In this document: positions 53,107-61,937 of the stretch, one piece after another
How the letters are laid out: every line of letters starts with the position of its first letter
Numbering within the stretch: position 1 is the stretch's first letter
Source of the DNA: PALSA-1296 sp037143335
Lineage (GTDB): Bacteria > Bacteroidota > Ignavibacteria > Palsa-1295
NCBI GenBank assembly: GCA_037143335.1
Contig: JBAWZA010000013.1
Span: forward strand, 25,367 to 89,366
Length of the DNA stretch: 64,000 nt
Direction of reading: 5' to 3'
The notes under the pieces: generated by a model
Databases searched by the model: none
What the model was told of the DNA's origin: nothing
Seen by the model: the letters and a program-made list of their open reading frames with translations, nothing else
Position numbers and translations under genes: made by a program

Positions 53107-54261
53107 TTATACGGCTGCCATCATCTTCTCGGCTGCTGCTTTGAAGGTTGCAACGAGGTCGAGCTTTTCCCATGAGAATTCGTCTCTTCCGAAATGTCCG
53201 TACGCTGCTGTTGCTTGGTAGATCGGACGTTTCAAATCGAGGCGGGTGATAATTCCGCGTGGGGTGAGGTCAACATTCTCCATGATGAGCTGACCGAGAT
53301 CTTCATCGGATAATTTTCCGGTGCCGTGAGTAGTGACGTTAATCGAAACAGGTTTCGCAACACCGATTGCATACGCAACCTGAACCGTACACTCATCCGC
53401 CAACTCTGCGGCAACGATATTTTTCGCAACGTGACGTGCTGCATAAGCTGCCGAGCGATCAACCTTTGATGGGTCTTTCCCTGAGAATGCTCCACCACCG
53501 TGAGGTGCTTTGCCTCCATAAGTATCAACGATAATTTTACGACCAGTTAAGCCTGTATCGCCATGCGGTCCACCAATCTCGAAATTACCAGTTGGATTAA
53601 CGTGTATCGTTACATCATCACCCATCATGTTGGCAGGAATAACTTTCTTGATCACATGTTCAATAACATCCGATTTGATTTGTGCTTGCGTGACGTTCGG
53701 ATCATGCTGAGTTGAAACTACGACTGTGTGAACACGTTTGACTACGTGTCCGTCATACTCAACTGTTACCTGCGATTTCGAATCAGGACGCAAGTACGGC
53801 ATGAGTTTAGGCTCGTTCTTCCGAATATCAGCTAAACGCTTTACGAGTTTGTGCGAATAGACGAGCGATGCCGGCATATACTCCGGGGTCTCGTTGGTTG
53901 CATATCCGAACATCATTCCCTGATCGCCTGCGCCACCCGTGTCAACGCCCATTGCAATGTCGCGTGATTGCGAATGAATCGCATTCAGCACTCCGCATGA
54001 ATTTCCGTCGAACATGTACTCTGCTTTGGTATAGCCAATGCGGTTAATCACTTCGCGAGCAATCTCTTGTAGATTGATATACGATTTTGTTGTGACTTCT
54101 CCCCCGATGACGACAAGTCCTGTCGAAACAAAGGTTTCACATGCAACGCGAGAGTCGGGATCTTGAGCGAGGAGTGCGTCAAGCACCGCGTCGGAAATTT
54201 GATCGGCTACTTTATCTGGATGTCCTTCGGAGACGGATTCGGATGTAAACAAGTATGACAT
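53107..54261 (-). CDS. metK: S-adenosylmethionine synthetase
   Basis: This enzyme makes SAM from methionine and ATP in the cytosol. It has 384 residues. Seen: TSESVSEGHPDKVADQISDA at the N terminus, the methionine-loop GAGDQGMMFGYA, and GGAFSGKDPSKVDRSAAYA with the P-loop-like region. Start ATG 54261 matches the family. Only 61 bases separate it from the upstream nucleotidyltransferase, AT-rich and with no room for a SAM riboswitch. Confidence 0.97.
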   Translation of the reverse strand: MSYLFTSESVSEGHPDKVADQISDAVLDALLAQDPDSRVACETFVSTGLVVIGGEVTTKSYINLQEIAREVINRIGYTKAEYMFDGNSCGVLNAIHSQSRDIAMGVDTGGAGDQGMMFGYATNETPEYMPASLVYSHKLVKRLADIRKNEPKLMPYLRPDSKSQVTVEYDGHVVKRVHTVVVSTQHDPNVTQAQIKSDVIEHVIKKVIPANMMGDDVTIHVNPTGNFEIGGPHGDTGLTGRKIIVDTYGGKAPHGGGAFSGKDPSKVDRSAAYAARHVAKNIVAAELADECTVQVAYAIGVAKPVSINVTTHGTGKLSDEDLGQLIMENVDLTPRGIITRLDLKRPIYQATAAYGHFGRDEFSWEKLDLVATFKAAAEKMMAAV

Positions 54262-54322
54262 TTTATGGAATTAAAAATTAAAAATGCAAAATGAAAAATT
54301 ATTCTCGTAGATACGAGGGATG

Positions 54323-55306
54323 TTATTGAAAATCTACTTCTGATGAATCGCCGGCGTTTACACGTTTGAAACCACCTTTGACTGCTCCATTATTTCCAAC
54401 AATCGAATTGTCCAAAAGAACACCCGTCACCGAAGATTCGTCTCCGATAATAGAATTACGAATGATCGAATCAGTGACCTGTGCGCCATCACCGATGGTT
54501 GCGAACGGTCCGATGATCGAATTACTGATCTTCGCCTTTGCTCCTATAAATACTGGCTCGATCGTTACGACGCCAGGGATGTCGCGGTTTTGTGATCGCT
54601 TTTGCAACAGGTGACGATTGGTACTCAGCAGAGTTTCTGGCTTGCCACAATCATACCAACCTTCGACATTGAATGTCGTAAACTTTTCTCCCTCATCAAT
54701 CATCATCTGCAATGCGTCAGTGAGTTGATACTCACCCTTTGTGCGATGATTTCCTTCGACAAGCGAATTCAGTGATTTGAGGAGAACGTGCGGATGCTTA
54801 ATATAGTAGAGTCCGACGACAGCAAGATTTGTTGCGGGTACTTCGGGCTTCTCAACTAATCGCGAAATATATCCTCCAGAGAGTTCGGCTACACCGAACC
54901 GGCGAGGGTCTTCGACAATCTTCACACCAAGCGAACTGGCATCGGATGAAAAAACAGATTTTAGGTCAACATCAAAAATAGTATCTCCTAAAATTATGAG
55001 CAGCGGTTCATCGGCGGCAGGGAAGGAATCCCTGGCAACCCATATCGAGTGACCGAGTCCGAGAAGTTCATCTTGAACGACAAAATTTGTTTTGAGGTCG
55101 TGGTAGTGAGTCCGAACGTATTTTTCTACGAGGTTGCCCATATAGCCAACTACGATGGTGGCGCTGGTGACTCCGTCCTCGCGAAGTCTATCCAAAATAT
55201 GCCCCAAGATTGGTTTTCCTGCAACATTTAGCAGAACTTTGGGTAATGTATATGTGTGAGGTCGTAACCTCGAGCCAACACCGGCGACCGGAATTATTGC
55301 GTGCAT
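54323..55306 (-). CDS. Sugar-1-phosphate nucleotidyltransferase
   Basis: This 327-residue NDP-sugar pyrophosphorylase of the RmlA/GlmU-like type has the activation loop AGVGSRLRPHTYTLPKVLL, a donor pocket with GDTIFDVDL, and product-binding VEKPEVPATN and EGWYDCGKPETLL. A C-terminal left-handed beta-helix follows from about 250 (VFIGAKAKISNSIIGPFATI), as in acetyl- or transferase-linked members. ATG 55306 fits the family start (MHAIIPVAGVG); the frame upstream runs through the promoter. The sugar cannot be told from sequence alone. Confidence 0.93.
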   Translation of the reverse strand: MHAIIPVAGVGSRLRPHTYTLPKVLLNVAGKPILGHILDRLREDGVTSATIVVGYMGNLVEKYVRTHYHDLKTNFVVQDELLGLGHSIWVARDSFPAADEPLLIILGDTIFDVDLKSVFSSDASSLGVKIVEDPRRFGVAELSGGYISRLVEKPEVPATNLAVVGLYYIKHPHVLLKSLNSLVEGNHRTKGEYQLTDALQMMIDEGEKFTTFNVEGWYDCGKPETLLSTNRHLLQKRSQNRDIPGVVTIEPVFIGAKAKISNSIIGPFATIGDGAQVTDSIIRNSIIGDESSVTGVLLDNSIVGNNGAVKGGFKRVNAGDSSEVDFQ

Positions 55307-55324
55307 AGTAAGTGATTGAATGTA

Positions 55325-55332
55325 CAAAAATA
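55325..55332 (-). promoter_or_regulatory. TAnnTTTG promoter box of the nucleotidyltransferase-metK pair
   Basis: The minus strand reads CGTATTTTTGTAC, 19 bases before ATG 55306 and almost identical to the sdhB and nuoE promoters. Confidence 0.5.
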
Positions 55333-55425
55333 CGGCGAGAATTGCGAACCACAAGTGAGTACTGCGGAATCAGGACTCCTTCTGGTGTGTAACAATGTTC
55401 CTTATAAATGTGTCATAGTAGAATA

Positions 55426-56475
55426 ATGAAAAGTCAAATCAGTATAGTTGTTTTATTCTTCGTTGTTTCGTTCGGCGTGTACGGTTGTGATACGCCAGTC
55501 CAATCAACAAGTTATCAGGATGTCGGAGAATTTCGTTGGCAAGCAGATGGAAGCGCAATCTTTGGGTTCTATCAGAGCTTCACGGTTTCGCAGAATGCTA
55601 TCTCACTGCCATCAATTGCATACGACATTGCAAGATTCAATCCGGACGGATCATTGAATCATTTATATAAGAACGACGCGAAATCTCGACCCATTGATCC
55701 AGCGAGCGGGGATATTGAGTCTTATGCTCCTGCAATATACGTTTCGGGCGATGGCTCGACGATTGTTGCACAGCTGGAGAATGATCTCTATCGCTACTCA
55801 ACTCAAACCAATATCCTCGTAAAAGTAGAAACCGGATTCCATCTTATCGCAGTCTCTCCTGATCTCAAGTATGCACTCGGTTGCACATCGCCGGGTAACC
55901 GTCCTCATAAGACGATCAAGGTCTTAGACATAACAGGCGCAGCATCACGGACGGTAACGAATTTCGATGTGGACGAACTCGTCCTCGAACCCGGTCTCTG
56001 GCTAAGTGGAGGAACGTTTGCATTTTCGTGCCGCGATTCAGCAGGCGCGCATATCAATATCTATGACACAACAGGCACGTTGAGTAGCGTCGTCGGTGCA
56101 GCAAACCTCCCATTTCATAATTGCCAGTATAACTCAGGTACTGGTAATCTTTTCGTAACCAACTGGAGTGGTGGTGCTTCGAATCATTTTATTGAAAAAA
56201 TTAATCTAGCCACGAAATCCCGCTCGGTGATCTTCGCGCAAAAAGCAGCAAATTTTGTTGTGACAAATGACGAGCAGACGATTGTTTATACGATGTATGA
56301 TTCCACTTCGACGCTTCACTTTCGGAGCCGAAATCTTTCTACACTCGCCGAGCGCGAATTGCCGTCCGATGTTTTTCGGATTGCATCGCTCTCACCTGCA
56401 GAAGATAAGTTAGCGTACGTTTCAGGAAATGAGACCGTGAATCAGATTCGTGTGATTCCTTTTGTCAGACCATAA
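55426..56475 (+). CDS. Beta-propeller lipoprotein
   Basis: This 349-residue lipoprotein starts at ATG 55426 (MKSQISIVVLFFVVSFGVYG then lipid Cys). The mature part carries TolB/WD40-like blade strands: VGEFRWQADGSAIFGFY, YVSGDGSTIVAQLENDLYRY, LIAVSPDLKYALGCTSPG, VTNDEQTIVYTMYDS and ASLSPAEDKLAYVSGNETVN. Six or seven blades fit the length. It precedes a T9SS cargo gene by 5 bases and may be its partner. Confidence 0.8.
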   Translation: MKSQISIVVLFFVVSFGVYGCDTPVQSTSYQDVGEFRWQADGSAIFGFYQSFTVSQNAISLPSIAYDIARFNPDGSLNHLYKNDAKSRPIDPASGDIESYAPAIYVSGDGSTIVAQLENDLYRYSTQTNILVKVETGFHLIAVSPDLKYALGCTSPGNRPHKTIKVLDITGAASRTVTNFDVDELVLEPGLWLSGGTFAFSCRDSAGAHINIYDTTGTLSSVVGAANLPFHNCQYNSGTGNLFVTNWSGGASNHFIEKINLATKSRSVIFAQKAANFVVTNDEQTIVYTMYDSTSTLHFRSRNLSTLAERELPSDVFRIASLSPAEDKLAYVSGNETVNQIRVIPFVRP

Positions 56476-56480
56476 TTACT

Positions 56481-57797
56481 ATGAAAAATATATTTTACAG
56501 ATTGTGCCTTGTTCTTATTTTGGGAATGCTCTTTACCTCCTTCGCTTCTTCACAAACTCTTCCGTGGGGATTAGCCGTCAAGAAATTTAGGGCAGCTCAG
56601 ATTTTCCCAGATAAAGGAAAAGTACTTTACTCCATCGGAGCGAATGGAGCAGGTGCGAACAGGTATCTCAATTATTCTACTGATTTGGGATCTAAGTGGA
56701 ATATCGGCGCACAGGATGTGGGTGTCAATGGATTTGGAATCACAACAAGATATTATCTTTCATCCAGTAGCGGGCTATCCATCTCTACTGATCCTCTTGA
56801 TGCAAATGTTAACTGGGTATTATTGCCGCCGTTCAATCTGACTTCACCATACACCGCGCTCTATGTCCAACAAGCAAGTGATGGTTCTGGGAATGATGAT
56901 ATATGGGCAGGTACGGTAAACGGACTTTGGCACAGAAAATTTAATGTCGTTGACTCCGCAAAGCCTTGGACGCAAATGAGTACAATTTCTATTGGCTCTC
57001 CAATTCGCCAAATCACAAGTGCTGGGAAAAATTATTACTTCAGAACCGACTCAAACATATACGTATCAAACGACGAAGGAATGACATGGGCAAAAAAGAC
57101 CCAGACAACCTTCGGTGTAGTTACTGCAATACTTGCTCCAACAGAGAATGATTTTTTCCATTCAGTACAGACTCCCTCGGTGTCCTTTCTTTTTCGTTCT
57201 ATCGATGGCGGGAACACCTTTGACGCGGGTACTTCTTTTAGCACTATTACCATTCAGACATTAGCAACTGATGGTCTTGGATACGTTTACTACGGAGGAG
57301 GTGGCACTGATGGTCTTATCCCACCAACAATTCTATCAGGCTCAGTTCGCAGGATTCATCTAAGTGATGGGATAGATGCGGATTTTTCAACAAGTTTCCC
57401 TTCCGGTCCACCGTCGCCAGAGGTGATTGCTCTTGCCTTCACCGATGCCAAAATCGGGATTGCAGGTACGGATGTACAAGGCGTATGGAGGACTCAAGTA
57501 CCTGTAGGCGTTACGAGAATTACTACCGAGATTGATGGCTTACGTCTGTCTCAAAATTTCCCGAATCCAGTTGCATCGTTTTCGGAGTTTGAAGTGTCAA
57601 GTGTTAAGGCTGTAGAGGCAGTCGTGATGATTTTGGATGCCTTGGGACGAGAAGTTCGACAAGTTTTCTCTGGTGATTTAGGTGTCGGTACTACGAAAAT
57701 GAATTTAGATTGCCGTTCCTTGCCTCCCGGCGCATATTTCTATAGAGTTCAAACCCAAAGAGGCGTGGCTACAAGACCTTTCGTTGTCAGTCACTAA
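56481..57797 (+). CDS. Secreted T9SS protein with BNR/sortilin-like repeats
   Basis: This 438-residue exported protein has a signal peptide (LCLVLILGMLFTSFASSQ). The middle has blade-like repeats typical of BNR/sortilin propellers (YLNYSTDLGSKWNIGAQDVG, SNIYVSNDEGMTWAKKTQT, FLFRSIDGGNTFDAGTSF). The last 80 residues form a complete T9SS type A sorting domain (LRLSQNFPNPVASFSEFEV, MILDALGREVRQVF, LPPGAYFYRVQTQRG and the end RPFVVSH). Cotranscribed with the propeller lipoprotein. Confidence 0.9.
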   Translation: MKNIFYRLCLVLILGMLFTSFASSQTLPWGLAVKKFRAAQIFPDKGKVLYSIGANGAGANRYLNYSTDLGSKWNIGAQDVGVNGFGITTRYYLSSSSGLSISTDPLDANVNWVLLPPFNLTSPYTALYVQQASDGSGNDDIWAGTVNGLWHRKFNVVDSAKPWTQMSTISIGSPIRQITSAGKNYYFRTDSNIYVSNDEGMTWAKKTQTTFGVVTAILAPTENDFFHSVQTPSVSFLFRSIDGGNTFDAGTSFSTITIQTLATDGLGYVYYGGGGTDGLIPPTILSGSVRRIHLSDGIDADFSTSFPSGPPSPEVIALAFTDAKIGIAGTDVQGVWRTQVPVGVTRITTEIDGLRLSQNFPNPVASFSEFEVSSVKAVEAVVMILDALGREVRQVFSGDLGVGTTKMNLDCRSLPPGAYFYRVQTQRGVATRPFVVSH

Positions 57798-57826
57798 GGG
57801 AGTAGCTCCAAAATTTGACCAAATAA

Positions 57827-57855
57827 AAAAAGGGACGCACACTGCGTCCCTTTTT
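57827..57855. terminator. Bidirectional terminator
   Basis: The 13-bp stem AAAAAGGGACGCA/TGCGTCCCTTTTT has a 3-base loop and works on both strands between the convergent T9SS gene and the small Cys-rich gene. Confidence 0.9.
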
Positions 57856-57878
57856 CGTTTATCTCTCCAGATTGGAGA

Positions 57879-58103
57879 TTAAGACTTTGTCGTTTCTTTT
57901 TTTGCAGCAGTCTTTGTGTTCTTCATTGCCTTCATGCACTTTGGGTCTTTAGCGCATTCTTTTGCAGACATTGCTTTTTTGCCCTTCATGCAACAATCTC
58001 CGCCTTTTCCTTTGGCTGCGGTCTTTTCGCCATCGCAGGCATTAGCGGCCGTGGAAACACTGAAGAAGGCTCCGAGTGCAAGTAGTAATAAGGTTTTACG
58101 CAT
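57879..58103 (-). CDS. Small secreted Cys/Lys-rich protein
   Basis: This 74-residue protein has a signal peptide (MRKTLLLLALGAFFSVSTAANA). The mature part is Lys-rich with five cysteines (ACDGEK, DCCMKGKK, AKECAKDPKCMKAMK). The CCMKG and KECAKDPKC spacing might bind metal such as copper, or form disulfides. Ends KKETTKS. A family assignment was not possible. Confidence 0.7.
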   Translation of the reverse strand: MRKTLLLLALGAFFSVSTAANACDGEKTAAKGKGGDCCMKGKKAMSAKECAKDPKCMKAMKNTKTAAKKETTKS

Positions 58104-58410
58104 AAGTTTTTGGTTTTGTTAAGTTAATGGCTATTGTCGGTTTATAGAACAGCCTACGTGCCGAAGGAGTTCGTGTTTCTCTTATGCTCAAACAGGACGT
58201 CATTGCGAACGAAGTGAAGCAATCTGCCAGTTGTAGTTATCCGAATCTCGAATTTTGAGATCGCCACGTCGGGCTAAAGCCCTCCTCGCGATGACGTTAT
58301 TATGGCTATTTTCAACCAACCCGCCACTTAGGGCATTTTCCGTGAACTAATTATCCCAAAGGCAGGTTTTACCCCGCTCTAAAAAAATTAAGAATTTTAG
58401 GAAACGTCGA
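58104..58410. other. 307-base intergenic region upstream of rplJ
   Basis: Holds a large palindromic repeat (58197-58297) and, after it, about 110 bases that would be the rplJ leader. No gene was seen. The end, CCCAAAGGCAGGTTTTACCCCGCTCT, might be part of an L10-binding leader but pairing is not clear. Confidence 0.6.
58197..58297. repeat. REP-like composite palindrome
   Basis: ACGTCATTGCGA (58197-58208) pairs with TCGCGATGACGT (58286-58297) with one wobble. Inside are further hairpins: GGGCT-AA-AGCCC (58271-58282) and ATCTC/GAGAT. The motif CGTCATTGCGA...TCGCGATGACG is of the kind dispersed in many genomes as extragenic palindromes. Confidence 0.6.
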
Positions 58411-58953
58411 ATGACACGCGAAGAAAAAGAACAATCAGTCAGCGAATTAACCGAGATCGTCGGTTCCGCTTCGGCATACTATTTTACTGACTACAAGGGA
58501 CTTACCGTCTCTCAGGCTACCGAGCTTCGTACCCAATTCCGCAAAGCTGGAGTTCAGTACAAAGTTGCAAAAAATACACTCCTTCGTCGTGCGTTGAACG
58601 ATAAAGGACTTTTAACTGACCAGATTTCAGCGTCGATGAAGGGTCAGACAGCTGTAGCATTCGGATTCGAGGATCCTGCTGCTCCGGCACGTGTATTGAA
58701 ATCATTTTTAGAAAAGACAAACTCAGAGAAGCCTGCGCTCAAGCTCGCATGGCTTGATGGCGCGGTCTATGATGGCAAGCAATTGGCAACAATCGCTGCA
58801 CTGCCAACGAAGAAGGATATGATGGCGAGCATCGTCGGAAGCCTTCATGCACCAATCTCGGGAATTGTCAACGTACTTGGCGCACTTCAACGCGATATCG
58901 TCTATATCATGGACGCCATCGAGAAGAAAAAAGCCGAGACAGCAACCGCATAA
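58411..58953 (+). CDS. rplJ: 50S ribosomal protein L10
   Basis: L10 anchors the L7/L12 stalk on 23S rRNA. It has 180 residues: MTREEKEQSVSELTEI, YYFTDYKGLTVSQATELRTQ, YKVAKNTLLRRAL, and a C-terminal helix for L7/L12 dimers (GIVNVLGALQRDIVYIMDAI). It is followed by rplL after 71 bases. It is unlinked to nusG-rplK-rplA and to rpoBC, which are absent from the window. Confidence 0.97.
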   Translation: MTREEKEQSVSELTEIVGSASAYYFTDYKGLTVSQATELRTQFRKAGVQYKVAKNTLLRRALNDKGLLTDQISASMKGQTAVAFGFEDPAAPARVLKSFLEKTNSEKPALKLAWLDGAVYDGKQLATIAALPTKKDMMASIVGSLHAPISGIVNVLGALQRDIVYIMDAIEKKKAETATA

Positions 58954-59024
58954 TTTTACGCACTCAAATATAGTCAAGCTTCAACTATAACTATATTTTT
59001 TTTATCATACTTTAGGAGTAGAAC

Positions 59025-59405
59025 ATGGCAGATATCAATGCAATCGTAGATTCAATTTCCAGCTTGACGCTGGGCGAAGCGGCAGAGCTTAAAAAAGCGC
59101 TGGAAGAGAAATTCGGCGTAAGCGCTGCAGCTCCGGTAATGATGGGCGGAATGATGCCCGCAGCAGGTGGCGCAGCTCCGGCTGCAGAAGAGAAGACAGA
59201 ATTTGATGTCATTCTCTCTGATGCTGGTGCACAGAAGATCAATGTGATCAAAGCAGTTCGCGAAGCAACGGGTCTTGGCTTGAAAGAAGCAAAAGATTTG
59301 GTTGATGGCGCACCAAAGCCAGTAAAAGAAGGTGTTTCAAAAGCTGATGCCGAAGCACTCAAGAAGAAACTTGAGGAAGCTGGTGCAAAGGTTGATCTGA
59401 AATAA
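59025..59405 (+). CDS. rplL: 50S ribosomal protein L7/L12
   Basis: This 126-residue stalk protein recruits translation GTPases. The N-terminal dimerisation helix is IDSISSLTLGEAAELKKALE; an Ala/Gly-rich hinge follows, then the factor-binding C-terminal domain (KTEFDVILSDAGAQKINVIK, GLGLKEAKDLVDGAPKPVKE). AGGAG precedes ATG 59025. A strong terminator ends the pair, where rpoB would follow in many genomes. Confidence 0.97.
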   Translation: MADINAIVDSISSLTLGEAAELKKALEEKFGVSAAAPVMMGGMMPAAGGAAPAAEEKTEFDVILSDAGAQKINVIKAVREATGLGLKEAKDLVDGAPKPVKEGVSKADAEALKKKLEEAGAKVDLK

Positions 59406-59423
59406 ATGCTACAAGCACTTACG

Positions 59424-59459
59424 AAAAAAGCCAGAAGAATTTTCTTCTGGCTTTTTTTT
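59424..59459. terminator. Bidirectional terminator after rplL
   Basis: The 14-bp stem AAAAGCCAGAAGAA/TTCTTCTGGCTTTT has a 2-base loop and T tracts on both strands; it serves rplJL and the convergent cytochrome gene. Confidence 0.92.
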
Positions 59460-59480
59460 ATGTCTATCAATTTCGCTGGG

Positions 59481-59957
59481 TTATTCCTTCGCATCGGTAT
59501 GACAATTCCCGCAGCCGAAGCCTGTGTTGGTCTTCATGTCGAAGGGCTTCATTCCCAAAAGCTCAGCCATTTTTGGTTTTACCGTTGATCGCATAAAACG
59601 CACGAGGCTTGTATCCGCTTTTGCCCAGCCATCCTTGGACCGAGGAAGTTTCCAGAGCTTGGCATTTGGCATTTTGTATGATCCGTCCATCGCACCGTCG
59701 CCGTGACATGTTGAGCAGCGGACGTTATCGAAACGTTCGGGATTGAATTTTGCAAATTCTGCCTTCATCGTAGGAAGTACAACCTTGCGCATGTACGCAA
59801 GTCTAGCGGCATGATCCATCTTTTCCCAATCAATTGGAGCATCTGCTGAAGAGACTTGAGCATGTGCGATTGCTTGGTTCGAGCCAGCATTTGTAAACCA
59901 CAAGAAACCCAGAAGTGAAAGAAGTCCGATGAGTGACGCGAATATTTTTATTTTCAT
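59481..59957 (-). CDS. Diheme c-type cytochrome, secreted
   Basis: This 158-residue exported cytochrome starts at ATG 59957 (MKIKIFASLIGLLSLLGFLW) with a signal peptide or anchor. It has two heme-attachment motifs, CSTCH at 81-85 and CGNCH at 149-153, the second eight residues from the end. Between them, KMPNAKLWKLPRSKDG and MKPFDMKTN contain methionines that could be axial ligands. Likely a periplasmic electron carrier; the partner is unknown. Confidence 0.88.
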   Translation of the reverse strand: MKIKIFASLIGLLSLLGFLWFTNAGSNQAIAHAQVSSADAPIDWEKMDHAARLAYMRKVVLPTMKAEFAKFNPERFDNVRCSTCHGDGAMDGSYKMPNAKLWKLPRSKDGWAKADTSLVRFMRSTVKPKMAELLGMKPFDMKTNTGFGCGNCHTDAKE

Positions 59958-60152
59958 AATTTCGAATTTGCGTTGCAAAGTAAACAAAGTATGAACATCT
60001 GTTGCGTTATAGACAACAAAAAAAATGTGATTTGGTTTTTAGTTCTCAGCTATACGTTTACATTATTCATTTCTCGTACACCCGCAACATCATTATAAAG
60101 GAACCGTACTATCACTTTAACTCTTTTCACTTGGCTTGATAAATACCAACGA

Positions 60153-61886
60153 ATGAGACACACACCGAAACTTGTATTTCTATTGATATTGGGTTCTTTT
60201 GCGGGGACTTCGTATGTGGCGGCGCAGCCAGCACGCGATGCACTCCTGAATATTCTGAACACTGAGTTGAGCCGCGAAAATACCGAACTATCTCGGCAAG
60301 CTGTTTCGCCGTATTTTATTTCGTATAATCTCGGTGATGACCAGAACGTCACGATGGTCTCAAGTTTTGGTGCGTTAGTACGTTCAGATTCAAATCGTGG
60401 GCGCACTCTTCTCGTGGATTTACGTGTCGGTGATTACAAGTTAGATAACACGCACCAGATTCGAACCAACGGTGGTTTTTTTGGCGGCAGTGGTTTTGCA
60501 GGTGCAAATAGCAGACAGGCTCCTATTGAAAATAATCCCGAGGCATTGAAGATTGCGCTCTGGCGAGAAACCGATCTTGCTTATAAAGCTGCGAAAGAAA
60601 GACTCGAAGAAGTAAAAACCAATCGCACGATAAAAGTTGAAGAGGAAGATAGCTCCGCTGATTTTTCAAAACCGAACGGTCCCCCAGCATCGCTATTCGA
60701 GGCTCCGGTGGAGATGTCGAATTATTTTACGAATAGACCAGCGTGGGAAGAAAAGCTCCGTCGCTACTCGGCAGTGTTTCGTGGCGTAGATCATATCTAC
60801 GAAGCGAAGGCATCTATTTCTGCAAGCATTATCCGAAAGTATTTCGTCTCAACCGAAGGTTCGCAAATGGCATCGAATCAGATTTATGTGCGACTGATGA
60901 TTCAGGCATCAACAAAGGCTGATGACGGTATGGAGTTGCCACTCTATAAAAGTTATTTCGCTGCGAAGCCTGAGGATTTGCCGACAGATGATGTGATCTT
61001 GAGCGATGCAAACGAGATGCTCTTCAAACTTGAGCAGATGCGTACAGCCCCGCTTGTTGACCCCTACACTGGTCCAGCTATTCTTTCAGGCGGAGCGTCG
61101 GGTGTATTCTTTCACGAAATTTTCGGGCATCGCATCGAGGGTCATCGCCAGAAAAATACCAATGAAGGGCAGACGTTCAAGAAAAAAATTGGCGAAAAGA
61201 TTTTGCCTACATTTCTTTCAGTATATTTTGACCCACTCCAAAAGACGTATGCTGGCGCACAGTTGATGGGCTGTTACTCTTTCGATGATGAGGGTGTGAA
61301 AGCTCGTAGAGTCGATGTAGTCGAGAACGGTGTCTTCGAGCGATTCCTGATGGGACGTTCGCCGATTGAAGGGTTTTCTGAGTCCAATGGTCATGGCCGG
61401 TCATCGCCAGGGAAGCGACCTGTCGCGCGTCAATCGAATCTGATTGTCACCTCAAACATCACGGTGTCAGATGATTCACTCAAACGTTTATTAATTGCCG
61501 AATGCAAAAAGCAGAACAAACCTTATGGTCTAAATTTTGTGCAAGTTGAAGGTGGCTTCACACTCACTGGGCGCACGATTCCGAACTCATTTAATGTGCT
61601 ACCGATATTAGTGTATAGAGTGTATGCCGATGGCAGAGCCGATGAACTCGTACGTGGCGTTGATCTCATTGGCACACCGCTTGCTACGTTCGAGCGGATC
61701 ATCGCCGCAGGGAATAGACCAGAAACATTCAACGGTGTGTGTGGAGCAGAGTCGGGCTGGGTTCCGGTGAGCGCATCGAGTCCAGCACTTTTAGTCCGCG
61801 AGATTGAAGTTCAGAAAAAAGATAAATCGCAAGAGCGTCTGCCGATTCTACCGGCACCGGATGCAAAATCTTCAACGACAAACTAA
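60153..61886 (+). CDS. Exported TldD/PmbA-family metallopeptidase, active-motif copy
   Basis: This 577-residue protein has a signal peptide (LVFLLILGSFAGTSYVAAQ), unusual for a family whose studied members (E. coli TldD/TldE) are cytoplasmic. The zinc motif HEIFGH is intact at 321-326 within GVFFHEIFGHRIEGH. Other family marks are GCYSFDDEGVKARR, FLMGRSPIEGF, NGHGRS and the late C in NGVCGAESG with PALLVREIEVQ. An N-terminal domain with a Gly-rich loop (FFGGSGFAG) precedes. It is followed by a degenerate paralogue at 61938. Confidence 0.88.
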   Translation: MRHTPKLVFLLILGSFAGTSYVAAQPARDALLNILNTELSRENTELSRQAVSPYFISYNLGDDQNVTMVSSFGALVRSDSNRGRTLLVDLRVGDYKLDNTHQIRTNGGFFGGSGFAGANSRQAPIENNPEALKIALWRETDLAYKAAKERLEEVKTNRTIKVEEEDSSADFSKPNGPPASLFEAPVEMSNYFTNRPAWEEKLRRYSAVFRGVDHIYEAKASISASIIRKYFVSTEGSQMASNQIYVRLMIQASTKADDGMELPLYKSYFAAKPEDLPTDDVILSDANEMLFKLEQMRTAPLVDPYTGPAILSGGASGVFFHEIFGHRIEGHRQKNTNEGQTFKKKIGEKILPTFLSVYFDPLQKTYAGAQLMGCYSFDDEGVKARRVDVVENGVFERFLMGRSPIEGFSESNGHGRSSPGKRPVARQSNLIVTSNITVSDDSLKRLLIAECKKQNKPYGLNFVQVEGGFTLTGRTIPNSFNVLPILVYRVYADGRADELVRGVDLIGTPLATFERIIAAGNRPETFNGVCGAESGWVPVSASSPALLVREIEVQKKDKSQERLPILPAPDAKSSTTN

Positions 61887-61937
61887 CCCACACTTGTGAA
61901 CACCGCTCTACACGTGAACCTCAAAAAAATTGTTAAG

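Noticed and set aside
54262..54322. SAM riboswitch before metK
   Set aside because: Only 61 AT-rich bases separate metK from the upstream gene, with no kink-turn or conserved core.
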